This document shows, piece by piece, positions 1 through 8,914 of a stretch of 64,000 bases of DNA. The notes under the pieces are model-generated. The model ran no database searches. It had not been told where the DNA came from and saw nothing but the letters and a program-made list of their open reading frames with translations. Both the position numbers and the translations under genes were made by a program. Each line of letters starts with the position of its first letter. The first letter of the stretch is position 1. Source of the DNA: Saposhnikovia divaricata (lineage: Eukaryota; Streptophyta; Magnoliopsida; Apiales; Apiaceae); assembly GCA_036435485.1 (NCBI GenBank), contig JAZHRN010000137.1, positions 1,488,001-1,552,000 of the forward strand, in the 5' to 3' direction.

Positions 1-354
1 ATGAAAAACTATGTTATAAGTAATTATCAAGAATTAAGTTCTTTATTATCAATATTACTGAGAGAAAAGATAACATATTACTTTCGTAGTTGCTGACAAG
101 AGTCAAGAGATTGTTTGACCTCCAGAAACGGTTAAATTCGTTATGTTTGTTTTAAATTTTATTCAAATATTTTTTTAAAATTTTAAAAAATATTACAAAG
201 TTAGAAAAAATTAACTCTAACTCAAAATGTTGAGTATACTATTTCAAATATTCGTAATTATTTGGAATTGTGAATTTAATTTGTTTTTCGAATAATTTAT
301 TTTGTTAAAATATTAAAAATTTGTCGTTTTGGTTTTCGATATGTTTATCATAAT
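1..354. repeat. Direct repeat copy 1, left part
   Basis: AT-rich non-coding DNA that matches 16401-16755 almost base for base. It is the left part of a repeat unit of about 0.8-0.9 kb whose right part resumes at 5441 after the Tork-like element. The last five bases (350-354, ATAAT) are the left target-site duplication of that insertion. The match begins at the window edge, so the repeat may extend further left. No coding potential was seen. Confidence 0.85.
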
Positions 355-843
355 TGTTAGGATCTAGAGTGCAGAAGCGATATAATTCAACCAAAGATTT
401 AAAGAGAAAAATATAAAGATTGTAAAATTAACACCGGGATTTTTAGGTGGAAAAACCCTCTTTGAATAGAGGTAAAAAATCACCGGCGAGAGAGCCAAAA
501 ATATCCACTATAATAAAATGGGAGTACAAGAATATTTCCTTCTAAGGCTGATAGAGAATAGCCCAAGTTAACAACTCTCTACGGGTTAAATAATTATACC
601 CGAAATATAGAAAGAGAGGATGAATAAGAGAGGAAATATAAGAGAGAAGGAGAAATGATGTTTTTGGTTTTTGGTGTGTTTTGGTATGTTACAACCGGAG
701 TCTATTTATAGCACTTTGAAGAACAAAGATACATCATCCCTTACATCATTTATTGGCATGATTTATTTAACTAGCATGATTTCTTTGATTTGTGGCTTCT
801 AGTTTTTCAACACCAAACTTTGAATGTGAGCCACCGTCCAACA
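355..843 (-). repeat. 3' LTR of the Tork-like element
   Basis: It begins TGTTAGGATC and ends CCGTCCAACA on the plus strand, and matches 4954-5440. It contains a TATA-like element (TATAAATA on the minus strand) near 701-710. It adjoins the purine tract at 844-858, so it is the downstream LTR in element orientation. Confidence 0.93.
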
Positions 844-858
844 AATCTCCACCTTGAC
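844..858 (-). other. Polypurine tract of the Tork-like element
   Basis: Read on the minus strand this is GTCAAGGTGGAGATT, directly abutting the LTR. A purine-rich run in this position primes plus-strand DNA synthesis in LTR retrotransposons. Confidence 0.8.
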
Positions 859-900
859 TCACCATTCAGCAAAACGCTCTTCTCGCCATGAACACCTTGA

Positions 901-3900
901 TTAGGTGTGGATGATACCAGCTAAGTTAAGACAATGATCAAACTTAGCTGATGGAAGTGGCTTGGTTAACATGTCTGCAGGATTATCGGCTGTATGAACC
1001 TTCTCGACAGTAAGATTTCCTGCAGCAACGGTATCTCGGATAAAGTGGTGCCTTATATCAATATGCTTGGTCTTGGAATGATATTTGCTGTTCTTGGTTA
1101 AATGGACAGCACTCTGACTATCACTGAATACCACCAGAATATCTTGTTGTATACCAAGTTCGCTTACCAAGCCTCGGAGCCATATAGCCTCTTTCATACC
1201 TTCAGTAGCAGCAATGTATTCTGCTTCAGTGGTTGACAACGATGCTATAGCTTGTAATGAAGAATACCAATTGATTGCAGAACCACACAAGGTAAATATA
1301 TAAGCAGAAAGAGATCTTCTCCGATCTAAATCACCACCATAGTCAGCATCAACATATCCAACTACGCCTCCGGGATCAGCTCTGTGTCTATCAAATACCA
1401 AACCAATATCAGATGAACCCTTTAAATAACGAAGAATCCATTTCACTGCTTCCCAATGTTGTTTTCCTGGATTGTGCATGAATCTGCTAACCATACTAAC
1501 AGCATAGGCCAAATCAGGCCGGGTACACACCATGGCATACATTAAACTTCCAACGGCATTAGAATAAGGAACTTGTGACATGCGCCTTTTACCTTCTTCG
1601 GATTGTGGACACTGTTCTAATGATAATTTGAAATGAGCAGCAAGTGGAGTATTAACAGGTTTACAATCTTTCATGTTGAACCTGTCGATCATCTTCAAAA
1701 CATAATTCTTCTGTGACAACAGAAGCTTACCTGCCTGACGATCTCTACTAATCTCCATTCCAAGAATCTTCTTGGCGGGACCTAAGTCCTTCATATCAAA
1801 TTCACTACTCAATTGGGCTTTTAGCTTGTTAACGAGAGATTTATCTCGAGCAACAATTAACATGTCATCGACATAAAGCAACAAGTACACGAAAGACCCA
1901 TCTGATGTCTTCTGAAAATAAACACAATTATCATAACTACTCCTAGAGTAGCCGTGTTCAATCATGAAGGAATCAAACCTTTTATACCATTGTCTAGGAG
2001 ACTGCTTCAGACCATAAAGAGACTTCTTCAACCGGCATACACAGTCTTCTTTTCCCGGAACTATAAACCCCTCAGGTTGATGAATATAAATTTCTTCTTC
2101 GAGATTTCCATGAAGAAATGCAGTTTTCACATCTAACTGTTCCAACTCCAAATCATGCAACGCAACCAGAGCAAGTAATGTACGAATAGAGGTATGTCGG
2201 ACAACAGGAGAGAATACCTCATTGAAGTCAATGCCTTCATGTTGATCAAATCCTCTAACAACAAACCTTGCTTTGTGTCTTGCACTTTCAACGCCAGGAA
2301 TGCCTTCTTTCTTCTTAAAGATCCACTTACAACTGATGGCTCTCTTACCCTCAGGTAACTTCACCAGATCCCAAGTATCATTTTTATGAAGACTCTCAAT
2401 CTCTTCTTGCATAGCTGTAACCCATCTTGCTGAGTCAGTACTAGAGATAGCCTCAGAGTAACTTCTGGGCTCATTAGAATCATCAATCTCTTGCGCAATA
2501 GCTAAAGCAAAAGCAATGTTGGCACTTTGGTCAACGTATCTTTGAGTCGTCCTTTTTGGTCTCTGTTCAGGAAGATTTTGAGCCATAGACCATGGTTGTG
2601 GTAAACCTCGCCTTTGTGGTTGACGTTGTGGACTTCTGTGGTCAGCAACAATAGTTTGATTGTTGGAATTTTGTGGAGTAGAGGAAGTTGGGACATTTTC
2701 CTCTTCATCTGAAGTTTTGACTTCGAACTCCACCTTCTCTCCGGTACTGTCTATATCATTTGTACCTGTAGGGGAAGCAACAACATCTTTTCCAGAAGAT
2801 AGCATAATATTTTTATTAAATGTAACATTTCGGCTATGAAAAACCTTTTTAGACTCGGGGTCATACAATCGATAACCTTTGACCCCTAAACCATAACCCA
2901 AGAAAATGCATTTTTTCGCACGTGGTTCCAATTTTCCCTCGTTCACATGGGAATAAACAGGACAACCAAATATTCTAAGGTTAGAATAATCAACAGGTTT
3001 ACCTGACCAAACTTCTTCTGGAATATTGCCGTCAATTGAACTGTTTGGGGAGCGGTTTATCAAATAACATGCCGTGGATGCCGCTTCTGCCCAAAACTCT
3101 TTCCCCAAGCCAGAATGAGAGAGTAAACAACGAACTTTCTCCAATATAGTTCTGTTCATACGTTCTGCAACTCCATTTTGTTGCGGGGTCCCTGGAATGG
3201 TGTGGTGTCTAGCAATCCCTTCCTTTTTGCAGAAAACATTAAATTCAGTAGAACAGAATTCAAGACCATTGTCAGTTCTCAATCTTTTCACCTTCCTACT
3301 AGTCTGGTTTTCAATCAAGGTTTTCCAATCCTTGAAAGTTGAAAATGCATCATTTTTGTGTTTTAGAAAATAAACCCAGAGCTTTCTTGAGAAATCATCA
3401 ATAATGGTTAGCATATAATGACATCTTCCTTTAGAAGGAACTCGTGAAGGACCCCAAAGATCCGAATGGATATAATCCAATGTACCTTTAGTTCTATGAA
3501 CGCCTTTTGAAAAACTAACCTTTTTCTGCTTACCAAAAATACAGTTTTCGCAGAAATCAACCTTACCGGTACAATGGCTTCCGAGTTTTCCTTCCTTGTT
3601 GAGGACCTGCATTCCTTTTTCACTCATGTGGCCCAAACGCATATGCCACAAATTTGTATCATCAGTGGATGAGATAACATCTGCAGAACCTGAAATAGTT
3701 GAACCATGCAGCGTATACAAACTACCACCAGATCTATTTGCCTTTAGTAGTACAAGAGCACCTTTGGACACTTTTAGAACTCCACCTTCAGCTGAATACT
3801 TATACCCTATTGATTCAAGGGTGCCTAAGGAGATGAGATTCCTTTTTAAACCGGGGACATGTCTGACACCGGTCAAAGTTCTAGTAATACCATCATGAGT

Positions 3901-4908
3901 TTTAATTTGGACTGTACCTAAACCGACAACTTTGCATTGAGCATCGTTGCCCATTAAAACAAGACCACCATCAATTTTCTCATATGTAGTAAACCAATCT
4001 CTATTAGGTGACATGTGAAATGTACAGCCAGAATCAAGTATCCACTCATTTCTAGACCTTTGTTCTACGTCAGCCGCTATTAATAACTCCCCATCAGAAC
4101 CGGACTCCACGACACTAGCTTCAGCATATTGATCAGGTTGTTTAGCTTTACCTTTATCTTCTTTATCTTGCTTATTTTTTAATTTAAAGCATTCAGAGAC
4201 TTCATGTCCTTTCTTCTTGCAATAACGACAAAACTTAGAGTTTCTACCTCTTGATTTTGATCTGGACCTATTCTTACTGTTACTGCCAATTTCAGCATTT
4301 CTCCCTCTAATAACCAAGCCTTCGCCCGAATTTTCAGAATGAATTTCAGTATCAAATTTTTCTTTTGACAATAAATGTGACTTGACATCTTCAAAAGACA
4401 AGCTAACACGATTTCCATATAGCATAATTTCTTTGAAGTGTTTATATGAGGGTGGTAGTGAGACAATAAGTAAAACGGCTTTATCTTCATCATCAATAGT
4501 GACATCTAGGTTTTCTAAATCAACAGTAATTGAATTAAACTCATTTAAGTGAGTTTGAATAGGAGTACCTTCTGACATACGGAGTGTGAAGAGACGCTCC
4601 TTAAGCCGCAATTTGTTTGCAAGGCTCTTGGTCATGTAGAGAGATTCCAATTTAGTCCACATACTTTGGGCGGACTTTTTTTTGATGACCTCACGCAATA
4701 CTTCTCGTGATAAACAAAGTTGGATCACAGATAACGCCTTCTCATCAATTTCAACCCACTGATCATCTGTCATAGTGGCCGGCTTCTTTGATTTACCATC
4801 CAGAGCTTTCTTTAAACCATTTTGGATTAAAACGGCTTGCATTTGGACGCGCCATATAGCGAAACTAATTTTACCGTCAAATTTCTCAATATCGAATTTT
4901 GTCGACAT
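901..4908 (-). CDS. Gag-Pol polyprotein of Tork/Tnt1-like copia retrotransposon
   Basis: One open frame of 1335 residues with no stop or frameshift. Domain order is Gag, protease, integrase, reverse transcriptase, RNase H, the copia order. Seen in the sequence: a CCHC zinc knuckle at C227, C230, H235, C240; an aspartic protease DSG at 292-294; the integrase HHCC region around 422-456; catalytic D483, D546 and E582 (35 residues between the last two); reverse transcriptase YVDD at 1012-1015; RNase H acidic residues near 1187-1189, 1230 and 1263. The basic stretch before the knuckle fits nucleic-acid binding. The chosen ATG is the first in frame, 30 bases inside the primer site, and gives a typical copia Gag N-terminus. 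It supplies all enzymes needed for reverse transcription and integration. All key residues are present, so it could be functional; expression is not shown. Confidence 0.95.
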   Translation of the reverse strand: MSTKFDIEKFDGKISFAIWRVQMQAVLIQNGLKKALDGKSKKPATMTDDQWVEIDEKALSVIQLCLSREVLREVIKKKSAQSMWTKLESLYMTKSLANKLRLKERLFTLRMSEGTPIQTHLNEFNSITVDLENLDVTIDDEDKAVLLIVSLPPSYKHFKEIMLYGNRVSLSFEDVKSHLLSKEKFDTEIHSENSGEGLVIRGRNAEIGSNSKNRSRSKSRGRNSKFCRYCKKKGHEVSECFKLKNKQDKEDKGKAKQPDQYAEASVVESGSDGELLIAADVEQRSRNEWILDSGCTFHMSPNRDWFTTYEKIDGGLVLMGNDAQCKVVGLGTVQIKTHDGITRTLTGVRHVPGLKRNLISLGTLESIGYKYSAEGGVLKVSKGALVLLKANRSGGSLYTLHGSTISGSADVISSTDDTNLWHMRLGHMSEKGMQVLNKEGKLGSHCTGKVDFCENCIFGKQKKVSFSKGVHRTKGTLDYIHSDLWGPSRVPSKGRCHYMLTIIDDFSRKLWVYFLKHKNDAFSTFKDWKTLIENQTSRKVKRLRTDNGLEFCSTEFNVFCKKEGIARHHTIPGTPQQNGVAERMNRTILEKVRCLLSHSGLGKEFWAEAASTACYLINRSPNSSIDGNIPEEVWSGKPVDYSNLRIFGCPVYSHVNEGKLEPRAKKCIFLGYGLGVKGYRLYDPESKKVFHSRNVTFNKNIMLSSGKDVVASPTGTNDIDSTGEKVEFEVKTSDEEENVPTSSTPQNSNNQTIVADHRSPQRQPQRRGLPQPWSMAQNLPEQRPKRTTQRYVDQSANIAFALAIAQEIDDSNEPRSYSEAISSTDSARWVTAMQEEIESLHKNDTWDLVKLPEGKRAISCKWIFKKKEGIPGVESARHKARFVVRGFDQHEGIDFNEVFSPVVRHTSIRTLLALVALHDLELEQLDVKTAFLHGNLEEEIYIHQPEGFIVPGKEDCVCRLKKSLYGLKQSPRQWYKRFDSFMIEHGYSRSSYDNCVYFQKTSDGSFVYLLLYVDDMLIVARDKSLVNKLKAQLSSEFDMKDLGPAKKILGMEISRDRQAGKLLLSQKNYVLKMIDRFNMKDCKPVNTPLAAHFKLSLEQCPQSEEGKRRMSQVPYSNAVGSLMYAMVCTRPDLAYAVSMVSRFMHNPGKQHWEAVKWILRYLKGSSDIGLVFDRHRADPGGVVGYVDADYGGDLDRRRSLSAYIFTLCGSAINWYSSLQAIASLSTTEAEYIAATEGMKEAIWLRGLVSELGIQQDILVVFSDSQSAVHLTKNSKYHSKTKHIDIRHHFIRDTVAAGNLTVEKVHTADNPADMLTKPLPSAKFDHCLNLAGIIHT

Positions 4909-4937
4909 AGTAAAAAATCTTAGTTGAAAAATATAAT

Positions 4938-4950
4938 GGCTCTGATACCA
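4938..4950 (-). other. Primer binding site (tRNA-iMet) of the Tork-like element
   Basis: On the minus strand it reads TGGTATCAGAGCC, the usual complement of the 3' end of plant initiator methionine tRNA. It lies three bases inside the right LTR, marking that LTR as the 5' one. Confidence 0.93.
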
Positions 4951-4953
4951 ATT

Positions 4954-5440
4954 TGTTAGGATCTAGAGTGCGGAAGCGATATAATTCAACCAAAGATTTA
5001 AAGAGAAAAATATAAAGATTGTAAAATTAACACCGGGATTTTTAGGTGGAAAAACCCTCTTTGAATAGGTAAAAAACCACCGGCGAGAGAGCCAAAAATA
5101 TCCACTATAATAAAATGGGAGTACAAGAATATTTCCTTCTAAGGCTGATAGAGAATAGCCCAAGTTAACAACTCTCTACGGGTTAAATAATTATACCCGA
5201 AATATAGAAAGAGAGGATGAATAAGAGAGGAAATATAAGAGAGAAGGAGAAATGATGTTTTTGGTTTTTGGTGTGTTTTGGTATGTTACAACCGGAGTCT
5301 ATTTATAGCACTTTGAAGAACAAAGATACATCATCCCTTACATCATTTATTGGCATGATTTATTTAACTAGCATGATTTCTTTGATTTGTGGCTTCTAGT
5401 TTTTCAACACCAAACTTTGAATGTGAGCCACCGTCCAACA
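4954..5440 (-). repeat. 5' LTR of the Tork-like element (promoter LTR)
   Basis: Near-identical to 355-843. A TATA-like TATAAATA (minus strand) lies at about 5298-5307, so transcription should start within this LTR and run toward lower coordinates. It lacks two bases in the run after position 5065 that the other LTR keeps. Confidence 0.93.
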
Positions 5441-5857
5441 ATAATTATTAAAAAATAATAATTTTACGGTTACAAATAATTAATCAGTTTTCTTTTTCAT
5501 GTAAAATATTATGGGTAATTTTATTTAATAGAAATTAAATAATAATCTTATAATTGCTAATACCTTTTTTTTTTTGAAATTATAATTGCTAATACCTAAC
5601 CAATTATTTGGAATTGTGAATTTAATTTGTTTTTCGAATAAGACTGCTAATTATTAGGATCCTCATTAACTTAAGATAAACACCGTAGGCCTGCCATTAC
5701 ATATAGGTCCAGTAGCCATTACATTTAGGCCTGCCATTAACCCGTAGGAAGAGAATGCTACTATTAGTGGTGGATCCTCAACTATTAAATCAGCTGTTGA
5801 ACTTAGCGAAAGCCCAAATACATTAGCTTCATCCTTCTAGTTTATGTAGGCCCATTT
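5441..5857. repeat. Direct repeat copy 1, right part
   Basis: Continues the repeat interrupted at 355 and matches 16756-17329. It differs by a short internal duplication with a T-run near 5570-5595, and it has no MITE where copy 2 has one (near 5760). It ends at GGCCCATTT, where the two copies diverge. A segment of about 38 bases near 257-297 recurs within the unit near 5600-5640. Non-coding. Confidence 0.85.
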
Positions 5858-6412
5858 TAAGATAACTATTATATTACATAATCAAAAAAGATAATAAAAA
5901 AAAATTAATAAATTGCTATACGAATATAGTATCTATATGTTTACAAGTATATTACATGTAATCTAATAAAATAAAAAAACTAAAAATATTTATGAAATAC
6001 TAAAAAATATGTTAGCCTAAATTTTGAAATATAAATTATAGAAAAATCATTTACAAGAAAAAAATAAATGTATACTTAAAAACCATATAACATATGTATT
6101 ATTAATATTAAAAGTAACAACTAATTATTCAAAATGCTGTAAACTCATTTTTCAAGAAAGAAAATTATAATCAAATTATACTACAAAATATTAATAAAGT
6201 TACCGTGCATTGCACGGGTATAAAGCTAGTAATAAATAGTGAGACTTGAAGTACTTTAAATACTTTGATGATGTGCTAGTTGATTTTGATCATAAGTTTG
6301 CGAATGAAGTAACTCATATGTTATTTAGGATTATCCAGTTACATACAGGAGTGGATAGATAATGTTCCTGAGTTTATTGTATTTAATTTGAATTAATGAA
6401 AGCAAGTACGTT
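5858..6412. other. AT-rich non-coding DNA with a Helitron-like 3' end
   Basis: No coding potential. At 6203-6217 a GC-rich hairpin (CCGTGCA, one-base loop, TGCACGG) stands out from AT-rich surroundings. It is followed by CTAG at 6226-6229 and a T, the arrangement of a Helitron 3' terminus. I found no convincing matching 5' end. The last five bases (6408-6412, ACGTT) are the left target duplication of the SIRE-like element. Confidence 0.5.
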
Positions 6413-6863
6413 TGTAAAGCATAATGTAATGTAATACGTAATAGAGGGCATATATAACTCAACTAAAATAAAAGATAAATAATATTAACTCTATACAGGG
6501 ATCGTGAAATTTGAAGAACAGACATCAACAAGGATCAAGTCGCTGAAAGAAGTTCATTAACATGATCAAGCCTCAGTGACAAAATAAGATGTATAGATGA
6601 TTCAGTTGAAGGGCCAAAAGATTCCAATGATAAAGTTTTTATGGTTACACAATTCTTAGCAGTGTTCTTAAAGACATGATACGAAGACCACGAGTGAATG
6701 TTAGTCATCTGTGAACCAGACCAGTTGCACTAGGCGTCAACATTTCACAAAGGAATCAAAGTATTTAAATCAGAAAAACTGTTAAAGAGGTATGATTGAG
6801 AGCAGTTTTGATATCCTCCATTTCGGAAGCTGAATATTTAAGGATGTCAAAATTAAGAGGAAA

Positions 6864-7047
6864 ATGAATAGTATCCGAAATCACTATTCACATAAATAGT
6901 AACCGAAATCACTATTCACATGAATAGTAACCAAAATCACTATTCACATGAATAGTAATCGAAATCACTATTCACATGAATAGTACTATTCATATGAATA
7001 GTACCCGAAATTACTATTCATGAATAGTACCCAAAAGTACTATTTAA
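6864..7047 (+). repeat. 28-base minisatellite of hairpin-forming units in the 5' LTR
   Basis: Consecutive units of about 28 bases, each containing GAATAGT then about ten bases then ACTATTC, so each unit is itself a small inverted repeat. Four full units are followed by shortened variants. The 3' LTR array (15691-15846) has one unit fewer, which accounts exactly for the 28-base LTR length difference. Confidence 0.85.
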
Positions 7048-7140
7048 GGTGGGGCCCACATACACAAAATATTCAAAGTAAAGATTTCCTTTTGAAAGTT
7101 TGGCGGAATGAAATTTGAGCAGATTGGAAAAGTTTTGCGG

Positions 7141-7166
7141 AATATACGTAATCAGTTACGTATATT
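7141..7166 (+). promoter_or_regulatory. Perfect palindrome with ACGT cores upstream of the LTR TATA box
   Basis: Arms AATATACGTAA and TTACGTATATT with a 4-base spacer TCAG, about 25 bases upstream of the TATA box. It is conserved in the other LTR at 15940-15965. ACGT-core palindromes are typical bZIP-type binding sites in plants; binding here is inference. Confidence 0.5.
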
Positions 7167-7190
7167 AACTGCATAGTGACTTTCTATAAC

Positions 7191-7200
7191 CTATAAATAG
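7191..7200 (+). promoter_or_regulatory. TATA box of the SIRE-like 5' LTR
   Basis: CTATAAATAG, also present in the 3' LTR near 15990-16000. Downstream lies a CA- and CT-rich leader typical of plant LTR transcripts. Confidence 0.7.
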
Positions 7201-7560
7201 GCCTGTTGTATTTCATTTCAAAACACACCTCAACACACAACTCTCTCTTCTCTCTCATATATTTTCTGTGTAAGCTGCTAGACAGTCCATCTAGTAGGAA
7301 AGTCGGCTTAGCCCACTTTCAGGAAGTGTCGGGTAGATGGTCCTCGTGCCTAAACTATCCTTAGGAGTGTTTGATTTTTTAGCTAATCCATAGGATTAAA
7401 TTGTGTAGCAAACCTCCGGGTCTTATCTATTAAAAGATATTTCCTAAACATTTGTGTTATTTCGATTCAGTATTTTTGATCTCATATCCACATCAAAAAT
7501 CGAAATATTTTTTAAATAACGTATTCAACCCCCCTTCTACGTTATTCCGGACCTAACAAT

Positions 7561-7572
7561 TGGCATCAGAGC
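7561..7572 (+). other. Primer binding site of the SIRE-like element
   Basis: TGGCATCAGAGC directly after the 5' LTR. It matches the tRNA-iMet complement TGGTATCAGAGC except for one base. Confidence 0.8.
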
Positions 7573-7618
7573 AGCTCTGTTATTATACAACAGTTAAGAT
7601 CCAAAAAGCTATACAATC

Positions 7619-8914
7619 ATGATAGCGAAAACACAAGCTCCAACAATAAACAGAAAAGCTGAGGGAAAGGAAGGCATGTTTGGGAAAGTGGACAAGCCCA
7701 AGATCAGATTCTATAATTGTGGTAAGAAAGGACATTTTGAACCTGAGTGCAAGAAAGCCAAAGCTGATAAAGGTCAAGATTACATCACAAAGAAGAAGGA
7801 TTGGGCTGACACTTAAGACTCTGAAGATGAGGTGAACTATGCCTTGATGGCAAATGCTGATAGTATCTCTGAAGCTACTGAGACCAAGGTACCTCACTCT
7901 ACTCTAGCTTTTGATACTACTGATATATCTGAGTTAAGGCTCTTTCTTAAAAACTTGCATGTTAGTTACAGAGATCAGACTTTAGAAAATAAAAGAATAA
8001 AATCTGAAAGTCTAGACCTTAGAAAGAGAAATGACTATCTAGAATTAGAATTAGTCCAGATGTTAAAAATTCAGAAAGAGAGAGATGATGCTATTATTGT
8101 TAAAAGTGAATTATTGAAAAAGCATGCTTATCTTGAATCTGAACTTGCTAAAGAAAGAAACATTATTAAAACTTGGACTAACTCTGGTAAAACTACTCAG
8201 ATTATCATAGAGAATGATTGTTGGAAAGAAGGTCTAGGTTACACTGATAAAAAGAAAAATGCCATCTTAGAAGCTGAGACCTCTAAACCTGTATTTACTG
8301 AAAAGGCTACAAAACCCAAACTTAATCACATGAGGTTTGTACCAAAATCTGACAAACCAAAACAGGATGAAGTCAAATCAGTAAATATTAGTTTAATGTC
8401 TCAGAAACAGCTTAAACACAAGCTGAAGGAGTTAAAAAGAGTGAACAAGGTAAAAGAACCTAGGAAAAACAGAAATGGAAAGGTAGGCATCAGTAAAAGC
8501 AATAACTATATGCCTATTCCCAATGCTCCTAGGAAGAAATGTCACAACTGTGGAAATCCTAACCATCTTGCTACTTTTTGCAGGAAGAATAAAAATATAA
8601 ACTCTATACCTCCTAAGTCAGGAGTTAAGAGTGGTTCGGTTAGGTTTAAGCCACAGAATCCTTGTTTTCACTGTGGCAATATTTGGCATTCTATTTTTAC
8701 ATGCAAAGAGTATCATAATTTGTATTATGATTATTATGAACTTAATCCCTCTTTGAATAAATTCAAGATTGATTCTACATGTATAAATTCTGATAAAAAG
8801 AATGTTAGCACAAACTCTGATAAGACTTCTGTTGCAAAAGCTAACAGACTTAATAAGGCCAAAGGATCCAAGCAAGTCTGGGTCCTTAAAACTAATCATT
8901 AGTGGTTTTTGTGA
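7619..8914 (+). pseudogene. Truncated gag of the SIRE-like element
   Basis: Only about 45 bases separate the primer site from this frame, and the capsid part that normally precedes the first zinc knuckle is absent. The remnant starts at the knuckle (near 7708-7755), whose first cysteine is replaced by phenylalanine (FYNC). An in-frame stop TAA follows at 7814-7816. The frame then runs on through a charged, heptad-like segment (about 7960-8165) to two intact CX2CX4HX4C knuckles (near 8540-8580 and 8664-8704). Stops TAG (8900-8902) and TGA (8912-8914) separate it from the protease. All of it stays in one frame with pol, so decay has been by substitution, apart from the large N-terminal deletion. 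Confidence 0.85.

Larger units (their letters stand above)
355..5440 (-). mobile_element. Full-length Ty1/copia (Tork/Tnt1-like) LTR retrotransposon
   Basis: A complete element of 5086 bases on the minus strand. The two LTRs (489 and 487 bases) both begin TGTTAGG and end CCAACA. A 5-base duplication ATAAT flanks the element at 350-354 and 5441-5445. A tRNA-iMet primer site lies just inside the right LTR and a purine tract just inside the left LTR, which fixes the orientation. The LTRs differ by about two substitutions and one 2-base indel by eye, and the polyprotein is open, so the insertion looks recent. The homologous DNA near 16755 has no element and a single ATAAT, giving a natural empty site. 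Lineage assignment to Tork/Tnt1 is by overall protein resemblance. Confidence 0.95.
6413..7558 (+). repeat. 5' LTR of the SIRE-like element
   Basis: Starts TGTAAAGC and ends CCTAACA, and matches 15240-16357 closely. It contains an array of inverted-repeat units at 6864-7047, a perfect palindrome at 7141-7166, and a TATA box CTATAAATAG at 7191-7200. A CT-rich leader follows, so transcription probably starts shortly after 7220. Confidence 0.92.

Noticed and set aside
5858..6229. A complete Helitron ending at 6229
   Set aside because: The 3' end is convincing but sequence after it does not continue the repeat as seen in copy 2, and no good TC start was found.
6864..7047. CRISPR-like array
   Set aside because: Units are contiguous without unique spacers and lie inside an LTR of a plant retrotransposon.
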